A stretch of DNA of 32,210 nucleotides from Candidatus Dadabacteria bacterium (GTDB taxonomy: Bacteria; Desulfobacterota_D; UBA1144; Nemesobacterales; Nemesobacteraceae): the NCBI GenBank assembly GCA_026706695.1, contig JAPOYE010000010.1:1-32210 (forward strand). The letters run 5' to 3'. The position numbers were made by a program, and so were the translations under genes. Positions 15,210 through 23,530 of this stretch are shown in pieces (position 1 is the first letter of the stretch; each line of letters starts with the position of its first letter). The notes beneath the pieces are model-generated. The model had not been told where the DNA came from. It made no database searches and saw nothing but the letters and a program-made list of their open reading frames with translations.

Positions 15210-16112
15210 ATGAAATATGTAGAGCAGGAACTGATTTCCGTACCGGTCGGGAAAGGAAAGGTTAACGCCCTCTACTACAGAGCGCTTAATAACGACTCCG
15301 AAAAAAGAAAGACTATAATTATCCATGTTCACGGGTTTTTGGGGAACTTTCTTGACGGAAGCCAGAGATTCTTACCGCCGATCCTCGCCAAGGCAGGCTA
15401 TTCGTCTATTGCAATAAATACCAGACTGGCCAATTTCGGGCTTTTCTTCGGCTTTGGAATAGTGGACGACACTATTTCGCAGATAGACGGTGTAGTGAGA
15501 TATTTGGGAAAAATCGGTTACGAGAAAATCATTGTTTCCGGTTACAGCCTGGGTGGAGGAGTGATTCTCAGGTATCTCTCCGTAAAAAGCCGCCAACAGG
15601 ATTCCGACGAGTCGGAGCTGCTAAAGGGTGTGATTGCCCTCGCTACTCCTTATTCTATCCCGGACTCGATAAGAAGAAGATGGAACAAGTGGGAAAGCCA
15701 GCCTTCCTACGATGAGGTATACGAGGAAGCGAAGATGATACTTGGCGATAATCCCCATGATTCAAAGCAGGATAGAACGATTCTTATTTTCAGGGCCAGA
15801 GGAAGCTCCTACCGGCCGGAGCATACCGAAATATATACTTACAAGACGTGGTGGTTTCTCGCCGGTCCGGAGGCAGGTGCCGTAAAAAGCCACGAGCAGA
15901 TAAAGAACATAAAACTGCCGATTCTTCTCATGCAGGGATGGAACGATGAGTTCGTAAAACCCGATGAGACCCATAATCTTGCGCAAATAGCCATAAATAA
16001 CGGAAATGACGATGTTTCCGCATATTATCTCAATACCGGTCATACCCTCGACGGAAAGGAAGAGGAAATGGGCGATATTATAATAAGATGGCTTGACAGA
16101 AGATTCATCTGA
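15210..16112 (+). CDS. Alpha/beta hydrolase, first of a tandem pair
   Basis: The 300-residue serine hydrolase has the oxyanion region HVHGFLGN (residues 39-46), nucleophile S113 in SGYSLGGG, probable acid D246 in GWNDEFV and H278 in NTGHTLDG. The triad appears complete. An unusual cap region lies between about 150 and 225, with PSYDEVYEEAK, RARGSSYRP and YKTWWFLAGPEA. The same pattern occurs in the next gene, so the two are paralogues. No signal peptide or membrane segment is seen, so it is probably cytoplasmic. The substrate is unknown. The family includes esterases, lipases and thioesterases, and nothing in the sequence singles one out. Confidence 0.8.
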   Translation: MKYVEQELISVPVGKGKVNALYYRALNNDSEKRKTIIIHVHGFLGNFLDGSQRFLPPILAKAGYSSIAINTRLANFGLFFGFGIVDDTISQIDGVVRYLGKIGYEKIIVSGYSLGGGVILRYLSVKSRQQDSDESELLKGVIALATPYSIPDSIRRRWNKWESQPSYDEVYEEAKMILGDNPHDSKQDRTILIFRARGSSYRPEHTEIYTYKTWWFLAGPEAGAVKSHEQIKNIKLPILLMQGWNDEFVKPDETHNLAQIAINNGNDDVSAYYLNTGHTLDGKEEEMGDIIIRWLDRRFI

Positions 16113-16119
16113 TTCTGCG

Positions 16120-17022
16120 ATGGTAAACGAACAGAAGAGTCTCCTTACCTACAAGACTGAAGACGGATTCGAGGTGAATTCTCTCCTTGTCACCCCTGAG
16201 TTTGGGTCGGAAGAAGATCTTTACGAATCTCCCATAATCATAAACCTCTACGGAGTATTGGGGCATTTTCTCACGAGAGGGACCCCCGTTAGACTTCCCC
16301 CTCTTCTCAGGGAAAAGAATATAAGCACGCTTTCTGTAAATACCCGCATGGCGTTTATGGGCCAGATAATGGGCGAGGGAATTTTTCCTGACACGATTCA
16401 TGAAATGAAAGAATCGGTGGATATTCTTCAGAAAGAAGGGTTTCGCAACATTTTCATGCTGGGCTACAGCCTGGGGGCTAACATGGCTGTCTACTATGCG
16501 TCCCAGACCGATTCTTTCGGGATAAAAGGGCTTATACTGGAAGGGTGTTCCTATTCTCTGCCGTATTCCCAGCAAAGAAGGCTTGAGAAAAACAGGAGTA
16601 TTCCATCCTATGATGATATTTATCGCAAAGCCAGGGAGGTTCTGGGTCAAAATCCGGAGAAAAAGAAAAACGACCAGATATTTATCGTCTACAGAGCTTG
16701 GGGGAATTCTTTTAACCCGGTTGACGGGGAGATGTTTACTTACAGGACTTGGTGGTATATGAGGGGACCCCAGGCCTACTATGCAAAAACCTGTGAAATT
16801 ATAGAAAATGTGAAGGTTCCCGTTCTCTTTATCCACGGAGCAGATGACGACATCGTTGATGTGTGGGAACCCAAGGAACTTAAGAACATAATGAATCAGT
16901 CGGGCAACGAAGATGTGACGCTACGCTATATACCGGGAGCGAAACACGACTGCGTAGAGAATCCCAAAGATTCGATAGATGCCATAACGAAGTGGATATC
17001 GGAAGTTAACGCGAAGATATAA
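16120..17022 (+). CDS. Alpha/beta hydrolase, second of a tandem pair
   Basis: This is a paralogue of the preceding gene, 300 residues from ATG 16120. The nucleophile is S117 in LGYSLGAN, an acidic cluster AD-DD at 241-244 supplies the acid, and H276 lies in GAKHDC. The oxyanion region reads NLYGVLGH where the first copy has HVHGFLGN, so the usual histidine is replaced by leucine. The cap keeps PSYDDIYRKAR, YRAWGNSFNP and YRTWWYMRGPQA. A TTG at 16093 would overlap the upstream gene; the ATG seven bases after its stop is preferred. The two are surely co-transcribed and may form a heteromer or act on related substrates. Confidence 0.78.
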   Translation: MVNEQKSLLTYKTEDGFEVNSLLVTPEFGSEEDLYESPIIINLYGVLGHFLTRGTPVRLPPLLREKNISTLSVNTRMAFMGQIMGEGIFPDTIHEMKESVDILQKEGFRNIFMLGYSLGANMAVYYASQTDSFGIKGLILEGCSYSLPYSQQRRLEKNRSIPSYDDIYRKAREVLGQNPEKKKNDQIFIVYRAWGNSFNPVDGEMFTYRTWWYMRGPQAYYAKTCEIIENVKVPVLFIHGADDDIVDVWEPKELKNIMNQSGNEDVTLRYIPGAKHDCVENPKDSIDAITKWISEVNAKI

Positions 17023-17149
17023 ATCGAACGAGTTCTCCATTTGGGTCTCGGGATTTTTGGAATTGAACCGGAATATAGAATTAAGTTTGTTTTTTTGTTC
17101 TTGAAAAAAGGGAAACTTTATATATCTTACAACTCCTTTAATAAGACAG

Positions 17150-17179
17150 TTGACTTTTTCCTAGATTTTTACCCATAAA
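17150..17179 (+). promoter_or_regulatory. Possible pckA promoter
   Basis: TTGACT (17150-17155) and CATAAA (17174-17179) are 18 bases apart, 35 bases before the pckA start. The surrounding 17023-17213 stretch is AT-rich, and a second candidate (TTGAAA at 17101-17106 with TATATA-like sequence downstream) is also visible. No operator for carbon control is recognisable. Confidence 0.35.
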
Positions 17180-17213
17180 TCTGTAGGCAACTGGGAATTT
17201 GGAGGCGACGACC

Positions 17214-18773
17214 ATGTCCGAGAATTTTTCAATCGAAAAGGAGCTTTCAGAAAAACACCAGCTTAAGAAACCTTCGGGAATATATTACAACCTTTCCGTT
17301 CCCAGGCTTTACGAAGAAGCGATCAAGAGAAACGAAGGACACGTTGGTGAGAGTGGAACTTTTGTAGGCTACACTTCTCCTCATACTGGAAGATCCCCCA
17401 AGGACAGATTTGTAGTAAAGGAGCCTTCCACGGAAAAAAATATAGACTGGGGAGCGGTAAACAAGCCCGTATCACCAGAGGTGTTTGATCACTTTTACGA
17501 GGAAGTGATGGATTATTTCAAAGGGAAGGACGTTTTCGTGAGAGACCTGCAGGTCTGCGCTCATCCCGACTACAGAACAAACGTGAGGGTGATTAATGAA
17601 TTCGCCTGGCACAATCTTTTCGTAAATAATCTCTTCATACGACCCAGTGCTTCTGAGCTTCCGCATAAGGAAGTGGGTTTTACCGTCATTTCAGCCCCGG
17701 GTTTTAAGGCAGATGACCCGGAAAAATACGGTCTTAACAGCGAAACCTTCATATTTCTTAACCTGAGCCGAAAAATTGCCCTTATCGGTGGTACACGCTA
17801 CGCGGGAGAGATGAAAAAATCCGTTTTTGCCGCCATGAATTTTCTTCTGCCGGAAAGAAATGTTTTTCCAATGCACTGTTCGGCGAACATCGGAAAGGAC
17901 GGAAATGTGGCGCTTTTCTTCGGATTGTCGGGAACTGGCAAAACCACGCTTTCTGCTGATCCCGAAAGGGCGCTTATCGGAGATGACGAACATGGCTGGT
18001 TTGATGAAGGGGTTTTTAATTTCGAAGGTGGCTGTTATGCGAAGACCATAAAGCTTAGCCCGACTACAGAACCCGAGATTTATCAAGCAGCGCTTAATTT
18101 CGGCTCGGTTCTTGAGAACGTCGAACTCGATTTACAAATGGGGAAAATAGATTTTGACAGCGACAAATATACCGAGAACACCCGCGGGGCATACCAGATT
18201 GACATGCTCGAAAATATTGTTCCGGAAGGAATAGGCGGTATTCCCAAAAGTATTTTCATGCTTACCTATGATGCTTTCGGAGTCCTGCCCCCTATATCAA
18301 AGCTTGATTCCGACCAAGCCATGCGTTATTTCCTTCTGGGCTACACGGCGAAAGTTGCCGGCACCGAGAGGGGAGTGAGCAAACCTCAGGCGACTTTCAG
18401 CTCATGTTTCGGGTCTCCTTTTCTTCCAAGACCCCCGAAGTTCTACGGAGCGATGCTGAAAGAAAGAATGGAAAAACACAAAGTAAACGTATGGCTTCTA
18501 AATACCGGAATTTCCGGCGGGCCTTTCGGGGTCGGCAAGAGAATGCCTCTTCCCTCCACAAGAGCTCTTGTTACAGCAGCCGTAAGCGGTTTGCTTGACG
18601 ACAGAGAGTTTGTCAAAGTCCCTATACTTGACCTCTCCGTGCCGGTTGATTGCCCTGGAGTTGATTCAACTCTTCTACAGCCTCGACTTTCATGGGATGA
18701 TCCGGACGAATATGATCACAAGGCTCGTACTCTTTCGGAACTTTTCGAGAAAGAATACGAAAAGTATGTCTAG
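17214..18773 (+). CDS. pckA: Phosphoenolpyruvate carboxykinase (ATP)
   Basis: PckA converts oxaloacetate and ATP to phosphoenolpyruvate, the entry step of gluconeogenesis. From ATG 17214 it is 519 residues, a normal length. Seen are TGRSPKDRF with R60, the GGTRYAGEMKK active-site stretch near 192, the P-loop GLSGTGKT at 237-244 with K243, and the metal/nucleotide motif DDEHGW at 257-262. These are the signatures of the ATP-dependent form; the GTP form differs. An in-frame TTG at 17199 adds five residues. GGAGG at 17201-17205 sits eight bases before the ATG and within the longer version, so the ATG is the better start. Confidence 0.97.
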   Translation: MSENFSIEKELSEKHQLKKPSGIYYNLSVPRLYEEAIKRNEGHVGESGTFVGYTSPHTGRSPKDRFVVKEPSTEKNIDWGAVNKPVSPEVFDHFYEEVMDYFKGKDVFVRDLQVCAHPDYRTNVRVINEFAWHNLFVNNLFIRPSASELPHKEVGFTVISAPGFKADDPEKYGLNSETFIFLNLSRKIALIGGTRYAGEMKKSVFAAMNFLLPERNVFPMHCSANIGKDGNVALFFGLSGTGKTTLSADPERALIGDDEHGWFDEGVFNFEGGCYAKTIKLSPTTEPEIYQAALNFGSVLENVELDLQMGKIDFDSDKYTENTRGAYQIDMLENIVPEGIGGIPKSIFMLTYDAFGVLPPISKLDSDQAMRYFLLGYTAKVAGTERGVSKPQATFSSCFGSPFLPRPPKFYGAMLKERMEKHKVNVWLLNTGISGGPFGVGKRMPLPSTRALVTAAVSGLLDDREFVKVPILDLSVPVDCPGVDSTLLQPRLSWDDPDEYDHKARTLSELFEKEYEKYV

Positions 18774-18862
18774 AGTTTAAGCCGGTTTTAACCCATCTTC
18801 TTGTTAATACTTGACTCCGTAGTATAGAAAACACCTAGCGAATTGAGGCCGGGGATTATTTC

Positions 18863-18940
18863 TGGCGTCCCCGAGGGGATTTGAACCCCTGTTACCGGCG
18901 TGAAAGGCCGATGTCCTAGGCCTGACTAGACGACGGGGAC
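18863..18940 (-). tRNA. tRNA-Glu (anticodon TTC), CCA encoded
   Basis: Read on the minus strand it starts GTCCCCG at 18940, and the acceptor pairs with CGGGGAC near the 3' end. The anticodon loop CTTTCAC gives anticodon TTC (plus-strand GAA at 18902-18904). The T arm contains GGTTCAAATCC. The discriminator G is followed by an encoded CCA (plus TGG at 18863-18865). It lies 11 bases downstream of tRNA-Lys on the same transcript. Confidence 0.95.
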
Positions 18941-18951
18941 GTATAGTGGTA

Positions 18952-19024
18952 TGAGCCGTACAGGATTTGAACCTGTGACCCACTGCTTAAAAGGCAGTTG
19001 CTCTACCAGCTGAGCTAACGGCTC
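18952..19024 (-). tRNA. tRNA-Lys (anticodon TTT), CCA not encoded
   Basis: On the minus strand it begins GAGCCGT at 19024 and pairs with ACGGCTC at the 3' end. The D arm shows AGCTCAGCTGGTAGAGC. The anticodon loop CTTTTAA gives TTT (plus-strand AAA at 18989-18991), and the T loop contains GGTTCAAATCC. The 73 bases end at discriminator A. The next bases on the transcript are TACCA, so the CCA must be added post-transcriptionally. Confidence 0.95.
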
Positions 19025-19036
19025 AGAAGATGCCGT

Positions 19037-19064
19037 ATTATATCATGGGCCCTTTTCATGTCAA
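19037..19064 (-). promoter_or_regulatory. Promoter of the tRNA-Lys/tRNA-Glu operon
   Basis: On the minus strand consensus TTGACA (19064-19059) and consensus TATAAT (19042-19037) are 16 bases apart. Transcription would begin a few bases upstream of the tRNA-Lys 5' end at 19024. It is the strongest promoter match in the window, as expected for stable RNA genes. Confidence 0.75.
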
Positions 19065-19145
19065 AAAACTACAGTTGTCCTGATAGAAAGTATAAAATCA
19101 TGTAAACTCCCTTTCTCACTTTCTTTTTTCAGGTCACCTTTTAGG

Positions 19146-20312
19146 ATGTCTTTTGCACAAAAGTACAGAGATTTTTCCCTCGTCACTTTGGGAAATTTTT
19201 TCTTTTTCTGCAATTTTTCCTCTTTTTTCCTGCTTCCGCTTTTCATAAAAGATATCGGGGGTGACGAGGCCCGCATAGGGTATGTCATGGGCACCTTTGG
19301 CATAACTTCAATAGGAGCTATCCCCTTCGCAGCCTATCTGATAGACCACTACGGGCGAAGAAGGTTCATGCTTGCAGGTTCTTTCCTGATGTTTCTGGTT
19401 TCCTTTCTCTATATTTTTATATCGGATCTTGACGTAAAGATATTTCTCCTGAGGCTCATGCAGGGAATAGCTTTCGCTTTTTTCTTCACCTCAGCCGCTA
19501 CGGCGGTCTCCGATTATGTTCCCAGTGAAATAAGGGCCTACGGGCTCGGCATTTTCGGTGCCTTCACGATAGCTTCTTACTCGGTTGGACCTACTATCGG
19601 AGAAATTGTGATCGAAAGATTCAGCTACTCGACCTTCTTTCTCTATACCTCTTTGTTTAGCCTGCTTGCCTTTATTCTGTGTTTTCTTTCGCGGGAGGGG
19701 AACTTCAGGGTATCCGAAAAATCCATTTTCAGCGGATTTTTCGACGTTGTTTTCTCCGCGAGGTTCCGCGTGCTTCTGCTGACCAATCTTATAATTGCCG
19801 TGGGACTTGGAAGCATGCTTAATTTCTTCTCCGTTTTTCTCGAGGAAAACGGAATTCATGCTTGGAGCTTTTTTCTTACATATTCGGTAACCGTCATATT
19901 AATCAGGATCCTGGGAGGAAAGCTTCCAGATATTGTTGAGAGGAGGAAAATAGCCCTGCCTTCGATGCTTATCATGGTGTCGTCCTTGCTGATGATTTTT
20001 TCCATAAACTCCACTTTGAGTGCCGTTCTGGTTTCTTTCGTCTTCAGCCTGGGTTACGGAATTCTCTATCCCACCATAAGCGCGATGATTATCGACAGGG
20101 CTCTTGATGATGAAAGGGGAACTGCGATGGGAGCGTTCAACATGTCTTTTAGCATCGGGATAAACTTTTTTGCCTTCGCTCTCGGACTCATAGCGCGAGA
20201 TTACGGTTTTTCGAACATGTATTCGATAACGGGAATGTTCATGTTTGCGGGGTGCATTATCTTTACCTATAAATATTTTATAAGTGCGGGGAGGGTGAAA
20301 CGTCTTTCATGA
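19146..20312 (+). CDS. Major facilitator superfamily transporter
   Basis: The 388-residue inner-membrane protein is hydrophobic throughout, with about twelve predicted membrane helices in two halves. The loop after the second helix has the MFS motif A variant DHYGRRRF (residues 67-74). An RLMQGIAFAFFFTSAA segment and the EIRAYGLGIFGA loop match drug-efflux and sugar-type MFS proteins. The substrate cannot be assigned. Its stop overlaps the trmI start (ATGA at 20309-20312), making it the first gene of a compact operon. It is divergent from the tRNA operon. The very start is phenylalanine-rich. Confidence 0.85.
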   Translation: MSFAQKYRDFSLVTLGNFFFFCNFSSFFLLPLFIKDIGGDEARIGYVMGTFGITSIGAIPFAAYLIDHYGRRRFMLAGSFLMFLVSFLYIFISDLDVKIFLLRLMQGIAFAFFFTSAATAVSDYVPSEIRAYGLGIFGAFTIASYSVGPTIGEIVIERFSYSTFFLYTSLFSLLAFILCFLSREGNFRVSEKSIFSGFFDVVFSARFRVLLLTNLIIAVGLGSMLNFFSVFLEENGIHAWSFFLTYSVTVILIRILGGKLPDIVERRKIALPSMLIMVSSLLMIFSINSTLSAVLVSFVFSLGYGILYPTISAMIIDRALDDERGTAMGAFNMSFSIGINFFAFALGLIARDYGFSNMYSITGMFMFAGCIIFTYKYFISAGRVKRLS

Positions 20313-21100
20313 AAATAAAATCCGGTGACACCATTCTCCTCGTTTCACCTGATAATAAAAGCTTCATGGTGGTGGTAGAAGAGGGCAAGTCGTTCAGTTC
20401 TCACATGGGAATACTCGATCTTTCCTCCGCGCTGGGAAAAAAATGGGGGGAAACTATAGTCTCAAGTCTTGGAAACGATTTTGTACTTCTTAACCCTACC
20501 GTGGAACAGAAGATTATGAAGGTGAGAAGGGCTACGCAGATCGTTTATCCCAAGGATGCGGCCTTGATTCTCTTTAAAACGGACGTGAGAGCGGGAGTGA
20601 GGGTTGTTGAAGCCGCGACCGGCTCAGGAGCCCTTACCATCGCGCTTGCGAATTCGGTGGCCCCTTCCGGAAAAGTCTATACGTACGAGAAAAGAGAGCA
20701 GTTCATGAATAATGCCAAAGATAACGTACGACGGGCGGGGCTTTCTCAATACGTGGAATTTAACTGTGGCGATGCCAGAGAAGGTTTTAAGGAAAGAGAA
20801 GTCGACGTCGCGATACTTGATCTCCCTTCTCCATGGTATGGAATTCCGGCGGCTTACGAGGCTCTTGCTTCCGGAGGGAGAATCGCGAGTATTTCCCCAA
20901 CATACAACCAGGTGGAAAGAACCGCAGAATCGCTTGAGGAAAAGGGTTTTGTGAGAATCGAAACGGTAGAGCTTATAATGAGGAACTATCAGGTGAAAAA
21001 GGGGAAGACCCGCCCGGATAACAGGACCGTGGCACACACAGGATTCCTTACCTTCGCCTTCAAGGGAATAAGCGATGTTGACGCCCGCGAATCAAAATGA
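20309..21100 (+). CDS. trmI: tRNA (adenine58-N1)-methyltransferase TrmI
   Basis: TrmI methylates A58 in the tRNA T loop using SAM. The 263-residue protein has a small N-terminal beta domain (1-60). The Rossmann methyltransferase core follows, with VEAATGSGALT at 100-110, acidic residues E127 and D155, and DLPSPWYG at 171-178, a close variant of the family's DLPxPW motif. The C-terminal part (ERTAESLEEKGF, RPDNRTVAHTGFLTFA) also matches TrmI. It overlaps its neighbours by four bases at both ends, so the five-gene operon is translationally coupled. Confidence 0.92.
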   Translation: MKIKSGDTILLVSPDNKSFMVVVEEGKSFSSHMGILDLSSALGKKWGETIVSSLGNDFVLLNPTVEQKIMKVRRATQIVYPKDAALILFKTDVRAGVRVVEAATGSGALTIALANSVAPSGKVYTYEKREQFMNNAKDNVRRAGLSQYVEFNCGDAREGFKEREVDVAILDLPSPWYGIPAAYEALASGGRIASISPTYNQVERTAESLEEKGFVRIETVELIMRNYQVKKGKTRPDNRTVAHTGFLTFAFKGISDVDARESK

Positions 21101-21759
21101 CTAATGAACGACTTCTTATAGAAGGCGCAGAACAAATAGGCATTAAAAATATCAGAACCGATCTTTTCCTCTCTTATGTTGACCTGCTACGCAAGTGGGG
21201 CAGTCGCATAAACCTAAGTTCAGTTCTCACTGACCGAGAAATCATAATCAAGCACCTGATTGATTCCCTTACAGTGGCTGAATTCATGCCTCCCGACTCA
21301 AGGGTGATTGACATAGGAACGGGAGCCGGTCTTCCTGGAATTCCGCTTTCTATCTACGACCCGTCCCTCAAGGTTACGCTTCTTGAGTCGGTTGGAAAGA
21401 AGGTTGCTTTTTTAAGAGACGTGAAAAGATCTCTCGGACTTAACGGCATTGGTATCCACCATGGTAGAGCGGAGGAAGTAGATAGAGGGATGAGAGGGAG
21501 TTTTGACCGGGTGACGTTCCGGGCTCTTGGGAACGTTGGCACTGTCGTGGCTCTCGGTACTCCTTATCTGGATATAGGAGGGGAGATGGTTATAATGAAG
21601 GGGCCCCGGGGAAAGAAGGAATGGGAAGATTACGCGAACCGGTACCCGGAAAACATGGAACTTCTTTTTACAAGAGAACTTGAACTGCCTTTTTCAGGTG
21701 AGAAAAGGGTGATTATCGTCGCAAAGCCGATATCTCAGCAGATGGAGCCGAAAGTTTGA
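21097..21759 (+). CDS. rsmG: 16S rRNA (guanine527-N7)-methyltransferase RsmG
   Basis: RsmG (GidB) adds the m7G527 mark in 16S rRNA; its loss is known to give low-level streptomycin resistance. The 220-residue protein shows the family N-terminal helix bundle with WGSRINLSSV and the HLIDSLTV motif. The SAM site is IDIGTGAGLPG at 71-81, with VTFRALG and GPRGKKEW downstream. It is usually found beside mnmG or parAB, but here it sits between trmI and mtnP. Its start overlaps the trmI stop (ATGA). Confidence 0.93.
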   Translation: MTNERLLIEGAEQIGIKNIRTDLFLSYVDLLRKWGSRINLSSVLTDREIIIKHLIDSLTVAEFMPPDSRVIDIGTGAGLPGIPLSIYDPSLKVTLLESVGKKVAFLRDVKRSLGLNGIGIHHGRAEEVDRGMRGSFDRVTFRALGNVGTVVALGTPYLDIGGEMVIMKGPRGKKEWEDYANRYPENMELLFTRELELPFSGEKRVIIVAKPISQQMEPKV

Positions 21760-22610
21760 AAACCATAGGAGTAATAGGCGGAAGCGGTCTTTATGAAATG
21801 GAAGGGCTTTCGGATGTTAAAACCGTTTCCATGGAGACTCCATGGGGTAAACCCTCTTCAAGCCTACTTACAGGAACCCTTGGCAGTGTGCGAATGGTGT
21901 TTCTTCCAAGACATGGAACAGGGCACACGGTATCCCCGCCTGAGATAAACTTCCGGGCGAATATATACGCAATGAAAGCTATGGGAGTCGAGTGGATTAT
22001 ATCTGTAAGTGCCGTGGGCAGCTTGAAGGAGGAAATAGAACCAGGGCACATAGTGATACCTGATCAGTTCATTGATAACACTAAGCGGAGGCCTTCTACT
22101 TTCTTTGAAGGTGGTATAGTAGCCCACGTTTCAATGGCCGACCCGGTGTGCTCTGTGCTATCAGGTTGTTTGCGGGAAGCATCGCTTGGCTCTGGCGGGA
22201 CGGTCCACTCGGGAGGAACCTACGTCTGTATCGAGGGTCCCCAGTTCTCTACAAGGGCGGAGAGCCATCTGTACAGAAAATGGGGAGCAGACATAATAGG
22301 AATGACCGCAATGCCGGAAGCAAAACTTGCCAGGGAAGCGGAGATCTGCTATTCCACAATAGCCCTTTGCACTGATTATGACTGCTGGAACGAAGGTCAT
22401 GACGACGTCACGGTTTCGGACATAATCGAGATCATGAATAAAAACGTTGAAGCGGCAAAAAAAATAATAGCCGCTGTAGTTGATAATATCCCTGAAGAAA
22501 GAGAATGTCCTTGCGGGAGTGCCTTGGGTCACTCTATAATAACGTCCTCGGACTGCGTAACCGAAGAAACCAAGAAGAGATTTGAACTTATCGTGAAAAA
22601 ATACATGTAG
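21756..22610 (+). CDS. mtnP: S-methyl-5'-thioadenosine phosphorylase
   Basis: MtnP splits methylthioadenosine, a by-product of SAM use, into adenine and methylthioribose 1-phosphate. The 284-residue protein has the phosphate loop GGSG (8-11), PRHGTGH (51-57), GPQFSTRAES (161-170) and MTAMPEA (183-189). DYD at 207-209 in CTDYDCW marks MTA phosphorylase, where guanosine-type enzymes carry Asn. The start is TTG at 21756, overlapping the rsmG stop (TTGA). It is followed by a PfkB kinase eight bases downstream. The rest of the methionine salvage pathway is not in the window. Confidence 0.92.
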   Translation: MKTIGVIGGSGLYEMEGLSDVKTVSMETPWGKPSSSLLTGTLGSVRMVFLPRHGTGHTVSPPEINFRANIYAMKAMGVEWIISVSAVGSLKEEIEPGHIVIPDQFIDNTKRRPSTFFEGGIVAHVSMADPVCSVLSGCLREASLGSGGTVHSGGTYVCIEGPQFSTRAESHLYRKWGADIIGMTAMPEAKLAREAEICYSTIALCTDYDCWNEGHDDVTVSDIIEIMNKNVEAAKKIIAAVVDNIPEERECPCGSALGHSIITSSDCVTEETKKRFELIVKKYM

Positions 22611-22618
22611 AGGTCCGA

Positions 22619-23521
22619 ATGAGCATCGTCGTTGTAGGGTCAGTAGGAATTGACACCATAGAAACACCTTTTGGAAGAGAAGAAAACGTTCTCGGCGGGT
22701 CCGCCTGTTATTTCTCTCTGGCGGCCCGTAATTTTACGGATGTTCATATGGTCTCCTCCGTTGGAGAAGATTTTCCCCCGGATTATTCTGAACTGCTTCG
22801 CTCAAGGGGCATTGATACGGAGGGAATAGCGATCAGTGCCGGAGAAACCTTCAGATGGCAAGGCAGATACGACTATGATATGAAAGATCCGGAAACTGTC
22901 TCCGTCACCCTTGGTGTTCTGGGATCATTTGACCCTGTGGTTCCCGAGAAATCCAGAGATGCCGATTATCTTTTCTTAGCCAACACGGATCCTGAAATCC
23001 AGATGAAGGTCCTTGAACAGGTAAGCTCACCTCGAATTGTGGCCTGCGACACCATGAACTTCTGGATAGACAACAAACTGCAGGAACTGAAGACACTCCT
23101 CGGCAGAGTCAACATTCTCATAATAAACGATTCCGAAGCAAGACAGCTATCCGAAGAACCATTGATGGTCAGAGCGGCGAGAAAGATAATGGACATGGGA
23201 CCGGAATTTCTGATTGTGAAAAGAGGAGAGTACGGAGCTTTGCTTTTTTCTCGGGAAGATCTGTTTTTCGCCCCCAGTTACATGCTTGAGCAAGTGCTTG
23301 ACCCGACGGGAGCGGGAGATACTTTTGCCGGAGGATTCATGGGCTATGTTGCGTCTATGGATAAAGACCTTGACTTTGCCGGCTTTAAAAAAGGGGTTGC
23401 CTACGGAAGTGTTCTGGCTTCCTTTACAGTTGAGGATTTCAGTGTAAGACGTCTGGGCTCGCTAGAGAAAGAAGAAATAGAACGAAGATACGGACAGTTC
23501 CTAAAACTGTCGACCATGTAG
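22619..23521 (+). CDS. PfkB-family (ribokinase-like) sugar or nucleoside kinase
   Basis: The 300-residue kinase has the N-terminal substrate region VLGGSACYFSLAARNF and the C-terminal signature DPTGAGDTFAGGF with catalytic base D234. INDSEARQL is the conserved middle motif. The family phosphorylates sugars and nucleosides with ATP. It is the last gene of the operon after mtnP. A nucleoside or sugar linked to SAM by-products (adenosine, ribose, methylthioribose) is a plausible substrate, but the sequence does not decide. Its 3' end meets the convergent DUF1844 gene nine bases away. Confidence 0.85.
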   Translation: MSIVVVGSVGIDTIETPFGREENVLGGSACYFSLAARNFTDVHMVSSVGEDFPPDYSELLRSRGIDTEGIAISAGETFRWQGRYDYDMKDPETVSVTLGVLGSFDPVVPEKSRDADYLFLANTDPEIQMKVLEQVSSPRIVACDTMNFWIDNKLQELKTLLGRVNILIINDSEARQLSEEPLMVRAARKIMDMGPEFLIVKRGEYGALLFSREDLFFAPSYMLEQVLDPTGAGDTFAGGFMGYVASMDKDLDFAGFKKGVAYGSVLASFTVEDFSVRRLGSLEKEEIERRYGQFLKLSTM

Positions 23522-23530
23522 AAGAGGAAG

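Noticed and set aside
16105-16836. 243-residue open frame antisense to the second hydrolase
   Set aside because: It overlaps a gene with complete catalytic motifs and its own sequence shows no recognisable domain.
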